Shown here one piece after another: positions 43,558 through 52,881 of a DNA stretch of 64,000 nt. The stretch is from JANNUT01 sp046331425 (GTDB lineage Bacteria; Acidobacteriota; Polarisedimenticolia; J045). Both the position numbers and the translations under genes were made by a program. The stretch spans positions 62,001 through 126,000 of the forward strand of contig JAXLQU010000010.1 of assembly GCA_046331425.1 (NCBI GenBank), written 5' to 3'. Numbering within the stretch: the first letter of the stretch is position 1; every line of letters begins with the position of its first letter. Below the pieces are notes generated by a model that did not search any database, was not told where the DNA came from, and saw only the letters and a list, made by a program, of their open reading frames with translations.

Positions 43558-45849
43558 ATGAGACGCCGATTGATTCGGCTGTGGCCAGTCTTGCTTGCGC
43601 TGGTTTTGTCGTACGAGCCCGCGCGCGCAACCAATACCGCGTGCAACCCGACCACGCTCGATGCCGATGGCGAGTTCTGCGCCCGGCTAGCAACCGCGGA
43701 CCTGATTCCCGATATCGCTGCGAGCGGCTCGGCGGTTAGCAACTGGACCGGGGATGCCGATGATGGCTACGCATCGATTGGACTTCCTCAGTCGTTTCTT
43801 TGGTACGGAGTGAGCTACGGCTCGGCCTTCGTGAGTACCAATGGATACGTCTCTTTTGGCGCCGGGTACACGTTGCCCGGCAACTTCATCACGTCGGTGC
43901 CCAACACCGCCGCACCGAACAACGCAATCTTCGCGTATGGCGACGATCTCGATCCGAGCGTCGGAGGAGCCGTCTACTATCGCTCGACGTCCTGCACTCT
44001 CGATCGCGATCTCAATGGCGCGAACGATCCATGTTTCATCGTGCAGTGGAACGCGATTCGGCTGTACTCTTCGAGCGTGATGGTGACAGTGCAACTGGCG
44101 CTCGATTTCGTCAGCAATGAGGCGATCGTCGAGATCGAGACGGAGTCGGGGGGCGGACGAAACTCACGACCGCGTGTGGTTGGTACCGAGAACGCTGGCG
44201 GCAATGCCGGACTTTGGTATCGGCCCGGCTCAGCCTCGACCTCAGGGAGCGTGACCGCAGGATATCAATTCATCTTCTCGCGCCTGGACACGACTCCCCC
44301 TCGCGATGTTTCCAAGCTCACCGGCACGAGTGGCTCGGCAGCGGTGAGCCTTCAGTGGCAGGCGCCGTCGGATCTCGACCTTGCTGGAACACTCGTGCTG
44401 GCTCAGTCAGGGAGTAACGTCGCGAGCACTCCAGTGCGAGGTACTCGCTACAGTGTTGGCGATCCCGTCGGCTCCGCTGTCGCGGTCTGTGTAACCGGCA
44501 GTACGACCTCACGCTGTGACGATGCCTTCATGGGTCGTAGCGCAGCACGTAGCTACCGCGTCTTCACCTTCGACACGACGCTCAACTACGCGTCCGGTGT
44601 CGATTTGAACGTGACACCGCTCTCGTCAACATTGTGGGGCTTTCATACGCGCGCATCGTCGCTGGCTCCACCCGCCGCCGTTCCTGGACAGTACCTGACC
44701 GTGACGGGGAACGACGGCTTGCTCCACCGCATCGATGAATCGAGTGGCAGTCGCGGCGCGTGGACTCCGATCACGCTCGCAGCCCCGGCGCAATCGCGCA
44801 TGATGGTCGGCGATTTGCGGCCTGGTGGCCCGCCGGACATCACAGCATTCCTTTCCGCACAGGATGGCTATCTGTATCGCTTCAGCCTGGACAACGGCAC
44901 GGCCTCGCCCGAGGCGAGTCGCAACGTCGTGAGTGATGCGGGTTGCACGACTGGGGCGCTGCAAGCAGGTCCCGTCGTGATGCTCGACGCCTTCGATTCC
45001 AATCCCAACAACAACGACGATGTCATCGTGATCGCAACCAGATGCGGGTCCACCGACAATCGAATACTGCTGTACTCGCACGACCTGACGACGCTCCGAG
45101 ATCAATATGGCGGAGGGCCGGGAGGGTTGGGGATCTCCAACGCAACGCCGCGAATCTTGTATCGCAATGATGACGACAATCTGGTCTACGTTCCGGTGCG
45201 CTCGGCGGGCGGCGAATCGCTCGTCGTGCTTCGTGTGAATACGGTTCCATCGTTCGGGAGCTCACCGTATGCAGTGCTTACCGGCTTAGGAGATATTGAC
45301 GCTTCACCTGTGACGTTCGCGCAGAACGGGTCACAGTGGCTCATCGTCGGTAACGGTGTTGGAGAGCTTCACCTCTTCAACGCCCTGGATCGTGTGGCGG
45401 GTGAAGGCTCGACGCTCATCGAGCGCAATTCGATCGCAAGCAACGACGGTGCTGTTCGTGGCGTGGCGGTGAGCGGTGCTGTCAGCGACGGAACGGGGCA
45501 GCAGGAATCGTGGGTCGCCTGGAGCACGGACACCCAAGTTCACGGGGCGAGGGTTGGGGCTAACGGCATGCTGGATTCTGCAACGGCGTGGTCCACGTCC
45601 GTGCCTTCTCCGTCGCCGCCTTTGACGCTGACCGAGGTCTACGCGCCTGCTGATATCAAGGTGTACGTCGGCACTGCCTCCGGCAGCGTCTTCGAGCTCG
45701 ACGCGAGGACAGGGAGCGTCAGCAATAGTTGGCCGGTTGGAAATGGGACCAGTGTTGGCGAGCCCACTTTCGATTGGGGCGATGGTATCGCTCAGGGCTT
45801 GGTGTTCGGCACGACAGGCGGAGCCGTCTACTGGCTCCCCCTCCCCTAG
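43558..45849 (+). CDS. secreted beta-rich protein with propeller-like C-terminus
   Basis: A 763-residue exported protein: signal peptide (1-24, ending ARA), an N-terminal module with VSTNGYVSFGAGY (as in nidogen-like or lectin-like surface modules), a fibronectin-like linker (TPPRDVSKLTGTSGSAAVSLQW) and a C-terminal beta-propeller-like half with repeated GDLRPGGPPDITAF / ...GYLYRF... / GVGELHLF elements. Start is ATG 43558, with GGGAGG 5 bases upstream. Asp/Asn-rich loops suggest Ca2+ binding. It is preceded by the DUF1223 remnant and a 180-base stretch with no gene (43379-43557). Function unknown; likely surface or extracellular. Confidence 0.75.
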   Translation: MRRRLIRLWPVLLALVLSYEPARATNTACNPTTLDADGEFCARLATADLIPDIAASGSAVSNWTGDADDGYASIGLPQSFLWYGVSYGSAFVSTNGYVSFGAGYTLPGNFITSVPNTAAPNNAIFAYGDDLDPSVGGAVYYRSTSCTLDRDLNGANDPCFIVQWNAIRLYSSSVMVTVQLALDFVSNEAIVEIETESGGGRNSRPRVVGTENAGGNAGLWYRPGSASTSGSVTAGYQFIFSRLDTTPPRDVSKLTGTSGSAAVSLQWQAPSDLDLAGTLVLAQSGSNVASTPVRGTRYSVGDPVGSAVAVCVTGSTTSRCDDAFMGRSAARSYRVFTFDTTLNYASGVDLNVTPLSSTLWGFHTRASSLAPPAAVPGQYLTVTGNDGLLHRIDESSGSRGAWTPITLAAPAQSRMMVGDLRPGGPPDITAFLSAQDGYLYRFSLDNGTASPEASRNVVSDAGCTTGALQAGPVVMLDAFDSNPNNNDDVIVIATRCGSTDNRILLYSHDLTTLRDQYGGGPGGLGISNATPRILYRNDDDNLVYVPVRSAGGESLVVLRVNTVPSFGSSPYAVLTGLGDIDASPVTFAQNGSQWLIVGNGVGELHLFNALDRVAGEGSTLIERNSIASNDGAVRGVAVSGAVSDGTGQQESWVAWSTDTQVHGARVGANGMLDSATAWSTSVPSPSPPLTLTEVYAPADIKVYVGTASGSVFELDARTGSVSNSWPVGNGTSVGEPTFDWGDGIAQGLVFGTTGGAVYWLPLP

Positions 45850-45857
45850 CGGGTTGC

Positions 45858-45896
45858 TGGGGCGTCGCAGCGATCATCGCGGTCGCTGGCGCCCCA
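45858..45896. terminator. convergent bulged hairpin
   Basis: TGGGGCG...CAGCGA (45858-45873) pairs with TCGCTG...CGCCCCA (45883-45896) with a small bulge and a 9-base loop. It lies between the stop of the propeller gene (45849) and the stop of rho (45905) and could end both transcripts; it has no T-run. Confidence 0.5.
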
Positions 45897-45904
45897 ATCG
45901 GCTT

Positions 45905-47191
45905 CTAGCGCGGCCCCAAACTATCGAGGAACTCTTTGTTGCTTTCAAACGCCGAGAGCTTCTTCAGCAACGCTTCGACCGCATCGACAGGCGACATCGT
46001 CGCCAGCGCGCGCCGTAGCAGGTGCACCTTGGACGTGTAGTCCTTCAGCAGTTTTTCTTCTTTGCGCGTTCCGGTCTGGTGGATGTCGATACACGGAAAC
46101 ACTCGCTTCTCGAACAGCTTCCGATCGAGCACGATTTCGGTGTTCCCAGTCCCCTTGAACTCCTGGAAGATCACCTCGTCCATCTTCGATCCGGTGTCGA
46201 CCAGGCAGCTCGCAATGATGGTGAGCGAGCCTCCTTCTTCGCAGCGCCGCGCCGCCCCGAAGAATCGCCGCGGGTTCTCCAGCGTTCGCGAGTCGATACC
46301 ACCGGAGAGGATTTTTCCGGAGCCTCTCTGTTCGACGTTGTAGGCGCGAGCCAGACGCGTGAGCGAGTCGAGCAGCACGAGCACATCGCGCCCCGATTCG
46401 ACCAAACGCTTGGCCCGCTCGAGCACGATCTCGGCAACCGATACGTGGTTGCGCGCCATCTCGTCGGAGGAACTGGCGATCACCTCTCCGTTCGGCACGC
46501 GACGACGCCAATCGGTAACTTCCTCGGGGCGTTCATCGATCAACAGAACGATCAGATGGACTTCCGGATGATTGACGCCGACGGCGTAAGCGACCTGCTG
46601 AAGCAGCGTGGTCTTCCCCGCCTTCGGTGGCGCAACCACCAAACACCGTTGTCCCTTGCCGATTGGCGCGACCAAGTCGACCACGCGAGGCTCGATTGGA
46701 TCTCGTCCTGTCTCGAGTCGGACTTGCTCCTCAGGAGAGGTCGCGGTGAGGTCGGCAAAGTGACGTCGTTCGCCCCACTTGTCTGGCGACTGACCGTTGA
46801 TTTCTTCGATCTCGAACATGGCGGGGCCGCGCCGTCCGGTAGGCCGAGCCTTACCACGAAGCTCGACCCCTTCCTCCAATTTGCGGTCCCGGATTACATC
46901 CGGCGCAACCCAAACATCGTCGGGACGTGGCAGGTAGTTGGCTTTCATGGTGCGCAGGAAACCGTACCCTTCGGGCAGTACCTCGAGGATCCCTTGCGCA
47001 TCGATCGGATCGCCGGTCATGTCGACGGCGCTGTCGGCCAGAGTGTTATTTCCATTGCTGGGTTTTGGCTGACCACTTGCGTCGTTGCGACGCCCTCGGC
47101 GACGGCGACGCTTGCCGAAGTTGCCCTTCTTCGAAGGGTTCGCTTGATTCTGAGTACTGGGTGGTGCCGGGGTCGGAGTCAACTCATCCAT
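45905..47191 (-). CDS. rho: transcription termination factor Rho (no SAP-like N-terminal domain)
   Basis: A 428-residue RNA-dependent ATPase/helicase. The RNA-binding fold begins at about residue 63 (DAQGILEVLPEGYGFLR). The Walker A is APPKAGKT (187-194), Walker B VLVLLDSLTRLARAYN, then SGGIDSRTLENPRRFFGAAR and VDTGSKMDEVIFQEFKGTGN. The N-terminal helical Rho_N/SAP-like region present in the Escherichia coli protein is missing. Instead there are about 60 residues that are Pro/Gln-rich, then strongly basic (FGKRRRRRGRRND). Start ATG 47191. Upstream, 25 bases away, is a HEAT-repeat gene on the same strand. Confidence 0.96.
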   Translation of the reverse strand: MDELTPTPAPPSTQNQANPSKKGNFGKRRRRRGRRNDASGQPKPSNGNNTLADSAVDMTGDPIDAQGILEVLPEGYGFLRTMKANYLPRPDDVWVAPDVIRDRKLEEGVELRGKARPTGRRGPAMFEIEEINGQSPDKWGERRHFADLTATSPEEQVRLETGRDPIEPRVVDLVAPIGKGQRCLVVAPPKAGKTTLLQQVAYAVGVNHPEVHLIVLLIDERPEEVTDWRRRVPNGEVIASSSDEMARNHVSVAEIVLERAKRLVESGRDVLVLLDSLTRLARAYNVEQRGSGKILSGGIDSRTLENPRRFFGAARRCEEGGSLTIIASCLVDTGSKMDEVIFQEFKGTGNTEIVLDRKLFEKRVFPCIDIHQTGTRKEEKLLKDYTSKVHLLRRALATMSPVDAVEALLKKLSAFESNKEFLDSLGPR

Positions 47192-47216
47192 CGGGAGATT
47201 TCCTGTGACGGCGGGC

Positions 47217-47840
47217 TCACACGGGGGAGTTCACATCACCACGGGCGGCCCGCCGCACGGTGGGATGCGGATCCTCGGACAAACGCCTCAGGATCTTCGA
47301 GACGGTCGAGGAATTGAGGTGCGCGTCGACGCGCGTGTTGAGCGCGCGCGCCAGCCGGGCACGAACGGCCCAGTGCGCATCCTCGGACAGTGGCTCGAGA
47401 CTCGCTTCGGAAAGGAGTCCTTCTACCCAACAGGCCGCCACGGCGCGTGAGCGCAAGAGCGGCTCGTCAATCGATGCGGCCCGACTGCAGACAATCGCAG
47501 CGGCTCGGCGTGCCTGCTCGTCGGCCGGATCGCTCACGAGTTGTTCCAACGCGATAAACGAACGCAAACTCGCTCCAGCTGCTGCCGGATACTGATCGAG
47601 AAGTTGGTTCACGAACATCGGTTCGTGTTGCACCAAAGAGAGCACGCAGGTGCCCCTCACCAGAGGGTCTGAGTCGGCCAGACCATCGAGAAACGACTTG
47701 GGCTCAAAAGCACCTATGCTGAGCACCCTCGCCCGCTCGGCACGGGCAATGACATCCTGTGAAGCTGCTGGAAACTCCTGGCACGCGATGCTGACGGCCA
47801 GTGGGATCGTTACCGCTAGGTATCGGAGCAAATCAACCAC
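47217..47840 (-). CDS. HEAT-repeat-like exported protein
   Basis: A 207-residue protein. The suggested start is GTG 47840, giving a hydrophobic N-terminus (LLRYLAVTIPLAVSIACQEF) that could be a signal or lipoprotein signal with Cys20. The open frame continues to 48014 but those residues do not look like protein. The mature part has HEAT-like helical pairs (SFLDGLADSDPLVRGTCVLSLVQHE; SEDAHWAVRARLARALNTRV; SEDPHPTVRRAARGDV). It precedes rho by 25 bases and may share its transcript. Start uncertain. Confidence 0.65.
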   Translation of the reverse strand: MVDLLRYLAVTIPLAVSIACQEFPAASQDVIARAERARVLSIGAFEPKSFLDGLADSDPLVRGTCVLSLVQHEPMFVNQLLDQYPAAAGASLRSFIALEQLVSDPADEQARRAAAIVCSRAASIDEPLLRSRAVAACWVEGLLSEASLEPLSEDAHWAVRARLARALNTRVDAHLNSSTVSKILRRLSEDPHPTVRRAARGDVNSPV

Positions 47841-48173
47841 CGGTTTCGCCCTACCCGTTGCATCTTTCAGAGCGAGCGAACTTGGCGTTTGGCACGTCCG
47901 GTGCGGCGACCGGGAGGAGCCTAGCAGAACTCCGCGCGCATTGTCCACTCTGAGCTCTTTCATCGAGGGCCGGCCAATCGCACCGACGCAAAAGGAAGTG
48001 GTGTGGGTCTGCAATATCCCGGCCCTGGGCCGGGTCCGGGCTCTTCAGGCTCGAGTGCGAGAGGTACGAACCGGAAAGCCGCTTACCCCCTGAAATCGAG
48101 GAACAGAGTGCCTTCGGACGGATTGAGGATAAGGGCAGTGTTGTTCCCGAAGGTCCGAGACGCAAGCCGTCTG
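47841..48173. other. non-coding gap between HEAT-repeat genes
   Basis: A 333-base stretch without a credible gene. One small hairpin is seen (48018-48024 with 48028-48034, GC only, loop CTG), with no T-run. A promoter for the downstream HEAT gene and rho is expected here on the minus strand, but I cannot point to clear -35/-10 elements. Confidence 0.4.
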
Positions 48174-48857
48174 TCATTCTCCAATCCTGCTCAAAGCCGC
48201 TTGCGCCACCGCCCGCTCATACGGGTTTTGACTCTTCGCCATCACCTGCAACCGGGGGCGAGCCTCTTGGGACCGTAGCGCGCCGAGAGCACGCGCGGCC
48301 CAAGTTCGTGTTTCGAGATCGTCTCCATCGAGCGCGGTTACGAGGGCCTGTGCGCTCTCCGGTACAGCGAGTACGGCCAGTGCGCGTGCGGCCTCTCGCT
48401 GTACCTGCGGCTCGTGATCCTGCAACGCAGCTATCAGTCCACCGGCCCCTGATTTCTGGCCGAGAATTCCAAGCGACTGCACCGCTCGTTGCCGAACCAG
48501 CGAGGACGAATCGTGGACCAGGTCGGTGAGTATCGGTACCGCGTCGATTCGACCGAGCCGACCGAATGCTCCCGCTGCTGCAGCACGCACGTCCGGATGA
48601 TCGTCTCGAGCGGCGCGTTGCAACAAACCGAAAGCAAGCGGGCCGGCGCTGTCAGCTGCCAGTCCGGCCGCAAAGGAACGAACGCGCGGCGAGGGATCGT
48701 CGAGCGCGATGGAGAGTTGGCGCGCCGCATCGTCCACCGGCAAGGACCTCGCCTTCGTCAACTTTTCAATCGGGTCACCACCACCCGAGCCGCAACCCGC
48801 TGTGGCGATCGCCACGGCGACGAGCAGCGCGCCACCCGATCGAGCGCGCGCGCTCAA
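48174..48857 (-). CDS. HEAT-repeat lipoprotein
   Basis: A 227-residue protein with a lipoprotein signal (ALLVAVAIATAGC, lipobox TAGC at residue 22) and about five HEAT-type repeats (DDPSPRVRSFAAGLAADS; DDHPDVRAAAAGAFGRLG; DSSSLVRQRAVQSLGILG; DHEPQVQREAARALAVL; DDLETRTWAARALGAL). Probably a periplasmic lipid-anchored scaffold. The start is TTG 48857, overlapping the stop of the preceding small gene (TTGA), an unusual coupling. It is a paralogue in architecture of the next HEAT gene. Confidence 0.82.
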   Translation of the reverse strand: MSARARSGGALLVAVAIATAGCGSGGGDPIEKLTKARSLPVDDAARQLSIALDDPSPRVRSFAAGLAADSAGPLAFGLLQRAARDDHPDVRAAAAGAFGRLGRIDAVPILTDLVHDSSSLVRQRAVQSLGILGQKSGAGGLIAALQDHEPQVQREAARALAVLAVPESAQALVTALDGDDLETRTWAARALGALRSQEARPRLQVMAKSQNPYERAVAQAALSRIGE

Positions 48858-49156
48858 TCGATATCCAGCGGGTTGACGCGCGGTGTGGGGTCTTGCTCGG
48901 CTTTCTCCTTGGCCGTTTCGAATTTTTTGTCGAGCAGATCGCGGCGAGTTTTTTCCTGCTCGAAGGCGTCGAGAAAGTCCTGCTCGCGACGCGCTTCCGC
49001 TTGCCGCACGTCACCGAGTGCTGCCTCGAAACTGCGTTGCGCCCCTTTCGGCGGCGCGGCATGAAGCACGTGTCCGGTTTCTCGATCGATGGTGAGATGG
49101 CCTTTGCAGATCGGACAGTTCAGCGCGATCGGTTTGTTCTTCGACTGTTGACTCAT
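48854..49156 (-). CDS. small zinc-ribbon-like protein with charged helical tail
   Basis: A 100-residue protein. One CPICKG motif (residues 14-17) and a partial treble-clef look (HLTIDRETGHVLHA) suggest half of a zinc ribbon; the second CxxC is missing. The rest is a highly charged helix (DVRQAEARREQDFLDAFEQEKTRRDLLDKKFETAKEKAE), likely a coiled coil, so it may dimerise and share a zinc. RBS GGAGA 8 bases before ATG. First gene of the run leading to rho. Confidence 0.65.
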   Translation of the reverse strand: MSQQSKNKPIALNCPICKGHLTIDRETGHVLHAAPPKGAQRSFEAALGDVRQAEARREQDFLDAFEQEKTRRDLLDKKFETAKEKAEQDPTPRVNPLDID

Positions 49157-49204
49157 GCCGTTTCTCCGCGTGGCATGATTCCCCGAACTTCGGCGGGGTG
49201 CAAG

Positions 49205-49513
49205 ATGGGTGTACCACCGTATATCGGCGAAACGTCAGAGGGTGTTCGCATCAAGTTGCGCGTAAAGCCCGGTGCGCGAACCGATCGCCTCATAGGGGTT
49301 CTCGGCGACTCACTCAAGGTCGAGATCAACGCTGCCCCGGAAGGCGGCCGCGCCAATCAAGCTCTGTGCAAGATGTTCGCAGAACTGCTGGGAGTTCCGC
49401 TACGAAACATCCGGATAACCGTCGGCGAGTCCTCTCAAAACAAAACGATCACGATTCGTGCAGTCGGCTTGGAGTCTGCGACGGCTGCGATCGCCGCGGC
49501 GCTGTCGAAGTAG
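49205..49513 (+). CDS. YggU/DUF167 family protein
   Basis: A 102-residue protein of the DUF167 family: VRIKLRVKPGARTDRLIG, LKVEINAAPEGGRANQALCKMFAELLGVP, and VGESSQNKTITIRA. A small conserved fold of unknown role. Start taken as ATG 49205; the open frame upstream is read-through of the opposite-strand genes. Short gap (82 bases) to the convergent giant BNR gene. Confidence 0.9.
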   Translation: MGVPPYIGETSEGVRIKLRVKPGARTDRLIGVLGDSLKVEINAAPEGGRANQALCKMFAELLGVPLRNIRITVGESSQNKTITIRAVGLESATAAIAAALSK

Positions 49514-49594
49514 GCGGCCCAACCGATCGCAAGGAGGGCACGTACCGAAGGTGAGCGATGGGCGAGTCGCGCAGGCCCGCCCATCGCCAAATGA

Positions 49595-52500
49595 TTACTG
49601 ACAGCCGGAAGGTATCTGGCGTTCATTCCCTGAGCTATCGCGTCCTGCCGTCCCCTGTGTCCCGCCGAAAATACCGGTAACCAGGAAGAACCTCGCCTCA
49701 CCAGGCGGCACACCGTTGGGTACATCGACGAACGGAACCGCCGTGTTGGGCATGAAACACGATCCGTACGGCTGACCGACCGCCAGAGAACTGACGAGTC
49801 CGCTGTAGACCGAGTAGCCCGTCGCCGACGTTTCCTTCTTCCAGTTCAACCGATTTGGGCCGATCGTCTTGACCATCAAAACGCCGTTGATTTCGCCGTC
49901 ATTGAGATCGCAGGCATCACCGATGCCGTCGGAATCTCGATCGAGCTGACGTTTGTTGGCGGTTGTCGCACAGTTGTCCGTCAGATCGGGAACACCGTCT
50001 TGGTCATCATCTGGATCGACGGAATTGATGATCCCATCACCATCGATGTCGTTATCGCAGCCGTCTCCGATACCATCCTTGTCGCTGTCGAGTTGCAATG
50101 GGTCGGCAGAGGTTGGGCAGATGTCGCACGCATCGCCGACGCCATCAGCGTCGATATCGGATTGGGATGGGTTGTTTTCGAACGGGCAGTTGTCGAGGTC
50201 GCTGCCGATGCCGTCAACGTCGAGTTGGTCATTCTGCGGATCGTTCGGGAACGGATCGCAGATGTTGCCAAGTAGATCGCGATCGCGATCCTCTTGACCG
50301 GCGTTGACATCGAACCGGCAGTTGTCGACAGGGTTCTTGATCGAGTCCTGATCCCAATCCTCGGCCTTGGCGAGCGTGCACGGCGATGGAACCGAACGGG
50401 TCGTTCCGTCCGAGCGCTTGCCAGCACTCCCTTCCGTGGTAGCACTGCTCGCCGTTGCGAGATACCAGAAAGCTTGTCCTGGCAGCGGGTTGTCGGTCAC
50501 CGTTGTTGCGTAGGTCTTGACGTCGGGGCGGTAGCAGAAACCAACCTCGCCGCTACCCAACTTCTCGGGTCGTCCGAAATAGACGCTGTAAGACACAGCT
50601 CCCTGCTCTTTGTCCCAAGCGATGGTCGGCGCCGCCGGAACCTTTGGATCGCGTCGGACACGCAGGTTTTCTACCAGCAGATCGTCGGGATCGCATTCGT
50701 TGGCCTGGCCGTCGCCATTGTCATCGAGTTGGCGTGCGTTCGGCACAAAGGGGCACTTGTCTGAGGCGTCGGCCACACCATCGTTGTCATCATCAGGATC
50801 GGTGGTGTTGGGGTCGCCGTCTCCATCAGCATCGGAATCGCAGGCGTCACCTGTTCCATCGCGATCTAGATCGCGCGTGACCGCCTCGGAAACGCTCTTG
50901 CAGAAGTCGCAGTTATCGCCCCATCCATCCAGGTCGGTATCGTCTTGAAGTGAGTCGCCCAAGAACACGCACTTGTCGGTTGCGCTCGGCACTCCGTCAC
51001 CATCCGGGTCGTTGAGTGCATCCGTGGGGAACGGATCGCATAGGTCGCCGCGGGTGTCGAAATCGGTGTCGAGCTGGCTCGAATTTGGGTAATTGGGACA
51101 GTTGTCCTTGGGTTTGACCAACCCATCGGCGTCGGCGTCTTGAGGGTCGAACGCCATCCCTCGCCCGCCGGCATAAATATCTCCACGGGTTGGATCGTTG
51201 CGAAAGTCCAGGGCGGTGACCACGAAAGAAGTTGAACTGGTCGCAGCGTCGACATTGATCGAATCGGCGATGCCAGGTGAGGTCCCGACATCGACGCGAT
51301 CGACATCGGCGAACGTCACGCCGGCATCGGTCGACCGTCGAACGAAGACATCACGACGCGGATTGGATACGCTCCCGTTGCGATTGTCCGACCACGCAAC
51401 CACGACCTGATCTGCGGTCGCGCCCAAGTCCCAGCTCTCCACCGGGAAATTTCCGGACACAGGGTTGGTGTTGAGTTGGACGGCGGGGCTCCATGTGGTC
51501 GCATCATCGCTGGTGTAGCTGAAGTACAGGTCGCGGCCTGCGTTACGGTCGTCCTCCCAAGCCACGTAGATTCGAGGCGGGGAGGAGTTGGACACGGCGA
51601 TCCGGGGATTGCGCGCGTTCGTTCCTGCAGGACTCCCTACATCGACGCGAAGGTCGACGCTCTTCCACGTCACACCTCCATCTCGAGAGATGTTGATATA
51701 GATGTCGTCGTTGCCGGCCCTTGCATCCTGGTACGCCACCGCCACGGTTCCATCGGCACGACAGGCGATCGCCGGCTTCTGCGACTCCGTCTCGCTCGGT
51801 GTCGTGTCGCCGCGATCGAGCCGAATCTCGGAACCGGCGGGGAGGAACGAGGAAGCGTCGTTGGTCGAATACCGAAGCCGGATCTGCCCCGGCCAGGCAA
51901 ACAGGTTCTGGTTGTTGGTGGGGTGGCGCTTGTCCCGCCAGGCAACGAACACGTTCGACCCGTAGGCGCAAATCGCTGGATCGGTCGCGCGCTCGAATTC
52001 CTCCGACGAGATCTCCGGATTGGGGATATTCACTCGCTTGTCTGCATTCCAGCTCGTACCGCCATTGGTGGTCGTGCGCAGCCAGAGCGAGACCAGATCA
52101 CCGCCGCCCCCATTGCGCGCATCGGCCCAAAGGGCATGAGCCTTTCCCCCAGGAACGGAGACAAGCCTGAAACTCGATCGCTGCGTGTCCAAGGCCGAGA
52201 GCGCCGTTGGGTTGCCTGGCCAAGTTTCACCGCGGTCAGGGGAGACGCGGGCGGTAGGTGTAGCGAGCACGCCATCGTTGCTGATGTAGAGCACGTAGAC
52301 GTAGTTGTCCCCGGGCGCAGACACGAGCGCGTACGCTGTGTCGCCGCTGGGACTCCCCGCCTGAGTCGTAGTGTTCAGCCGCCGATCGGCGTCGTTCCAG
52401 GTGCCGCCTTCATTGACGGAGACGTTGAAAAACGGGTCGAACCCGAGCCAGTTCTTCTGGTCGGTGTAGACCACGTAGACGCGCGCCCCATCCATCGTGA

Positions 52501-52684
52501 TCGAGGGGGCCTTTGTCGAGGAGTTGACGTAGAGACCGCCCGGCGGGTCGACCCGAAGATCAGGGTCGCGCTTGGTCTCGGCGCTATGGCTCAGGCCTAG
52601 GGCAGTGATGACCACGCTAAGCATTGATAGGAGTCGATGGGATACAACGGACCCTCGGGGGAACTCGCGACCCACTGTAGTCAA
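49595..52684 (-). CDS. secreted BNR/sialidase-like protein with type-3 repeats
   Basis: A 1029-residue exported protein. Start chosen at TTG 52684 because GGGAGGT lies 6 bases upstream. Signal peptide up to about residue 34 (MLSVVITALGLSHSAE). Residues about 50-480 form a sialidase-like propeller: five or more BNR/Asp-box segments (NVSVNEGGTWNDADRR; VSPDRGETWPG; TTTNGGTSWNADKRV; ISRDGGVTWKSV). Then thrombospondin type-3 repeats (KDNCPNYPNSSQLDTDFD... onward) interrupted by a fibronectin-like module (about 690-790), and a final one. No catalytic sialidase residues can be assigned, so it may be a carbohydrate-binding or scaffold protein. Confidence 0.82.
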   Translation of the reverse strand: MTTVGREFPRGSVVSHRLLSMLSVVITALGLSHSAETKRDPDLRVDPPGGLYVNSSTKAPSITMDGARVYVVYTDQKNWLGFDPFFNVSVNEGGTWNDADRRLNTTTQAGSPSGDTAYALVSAPGDNYVYVLYISNDGVLATPTARVSPDRGETWPGNPTALSALDTQRSSFRLVSVPGGKAHALWADARNGGGGDLVSLWLRTTTNGGTSWNADKRVNIPNPEISSEEFERATDPAICAYGSNVFVAWRDKRHPTNNQNLFAWPGQIRLRYSTNDASSFLPAGSEIRLDRGDTTPSETESQKPAIACRADGTVAVAYQDARAGNDDIYINISRDGGVTWKSVDLRVDVGSPAGTNARNPRIAVSNSSPPRIYVAWEDDRNAGRDLYFSYTSDDATTWSPAVQLNTNPVSGNFPVESWDLGATADQVVVAWSDNRNGSVSNPRRDVFVRRSTDAGVTFADVDRVDVGTSPGIADSINVDAATSSTSFVVTALDFRNDPTRGDIYAGGRGMAFDPQDADADGLVKPKDNCPNYPNSSQLDTDFDTRGDLCDPFPTDALNDPDGDGVPSATDKCVFLGDSLQDDTDLDGWGDNCDFCKSVSEAVTRDLDRDGTGDACDSDADGDGDPNTTDPDDDNDGVADASDKCPFVPNARQLDDNGDGQANECDPDDLLVENLRVRRDPKVPAAPTIAWDKEQGAVSYSVYFGRPEKLGSGEVGFCYRPDVKTYATTVTDNPLPGQAFWYLATASSATTEGSAGKRSDGTTRSVPSPCTLAKAEDWDQDSIKNPVDNCRFDVNAGQEDRDRDLLGNICDPFPNDPQNDQLDVDGIGSDLDNCPFENNPSQSDIDADGVGDACDICPTSADPLQLDSDKDGIGDGCDNDIDGDGIINSVDPDDDQDGVPDLTDNCATTANKRQLDRDSDGIGDACDLNDGEINGVLMVKTIGPNRLNWKKETSATGYSVYSGLVSSLAVGQPYGSCFMPNTAVPFVDVPNGVPPGEARFFLVTGIFGGTQGTAGRDSSGNERQIPSGCQ

Positions 52685-52881
52685 CAGCCACCTCCCGTAC
52701 CGGCTAGCCTGGACGACCAATTTCGGACGGGCCCCCACCTGTCCGAAATCGAGTTTTTTCAGACGGTGAGTCGTCAGCGGTCACCGTCGGATTGGCCCCG
52801 TTTCTTGTACGCTGAAAGACACGCGGCGGCGACTAAGTTCGTGCAGCGCCCGGTGACGGACCTGCAAATCATCGACTTACT

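Noticed and set aside
48566..49204. Long N-terminal extension of the DUF167 gene
   Set aside because: The extra residues are frame-shadow of the HEAT and zinc-ribbon genes; the family starts close to ATG 49205.
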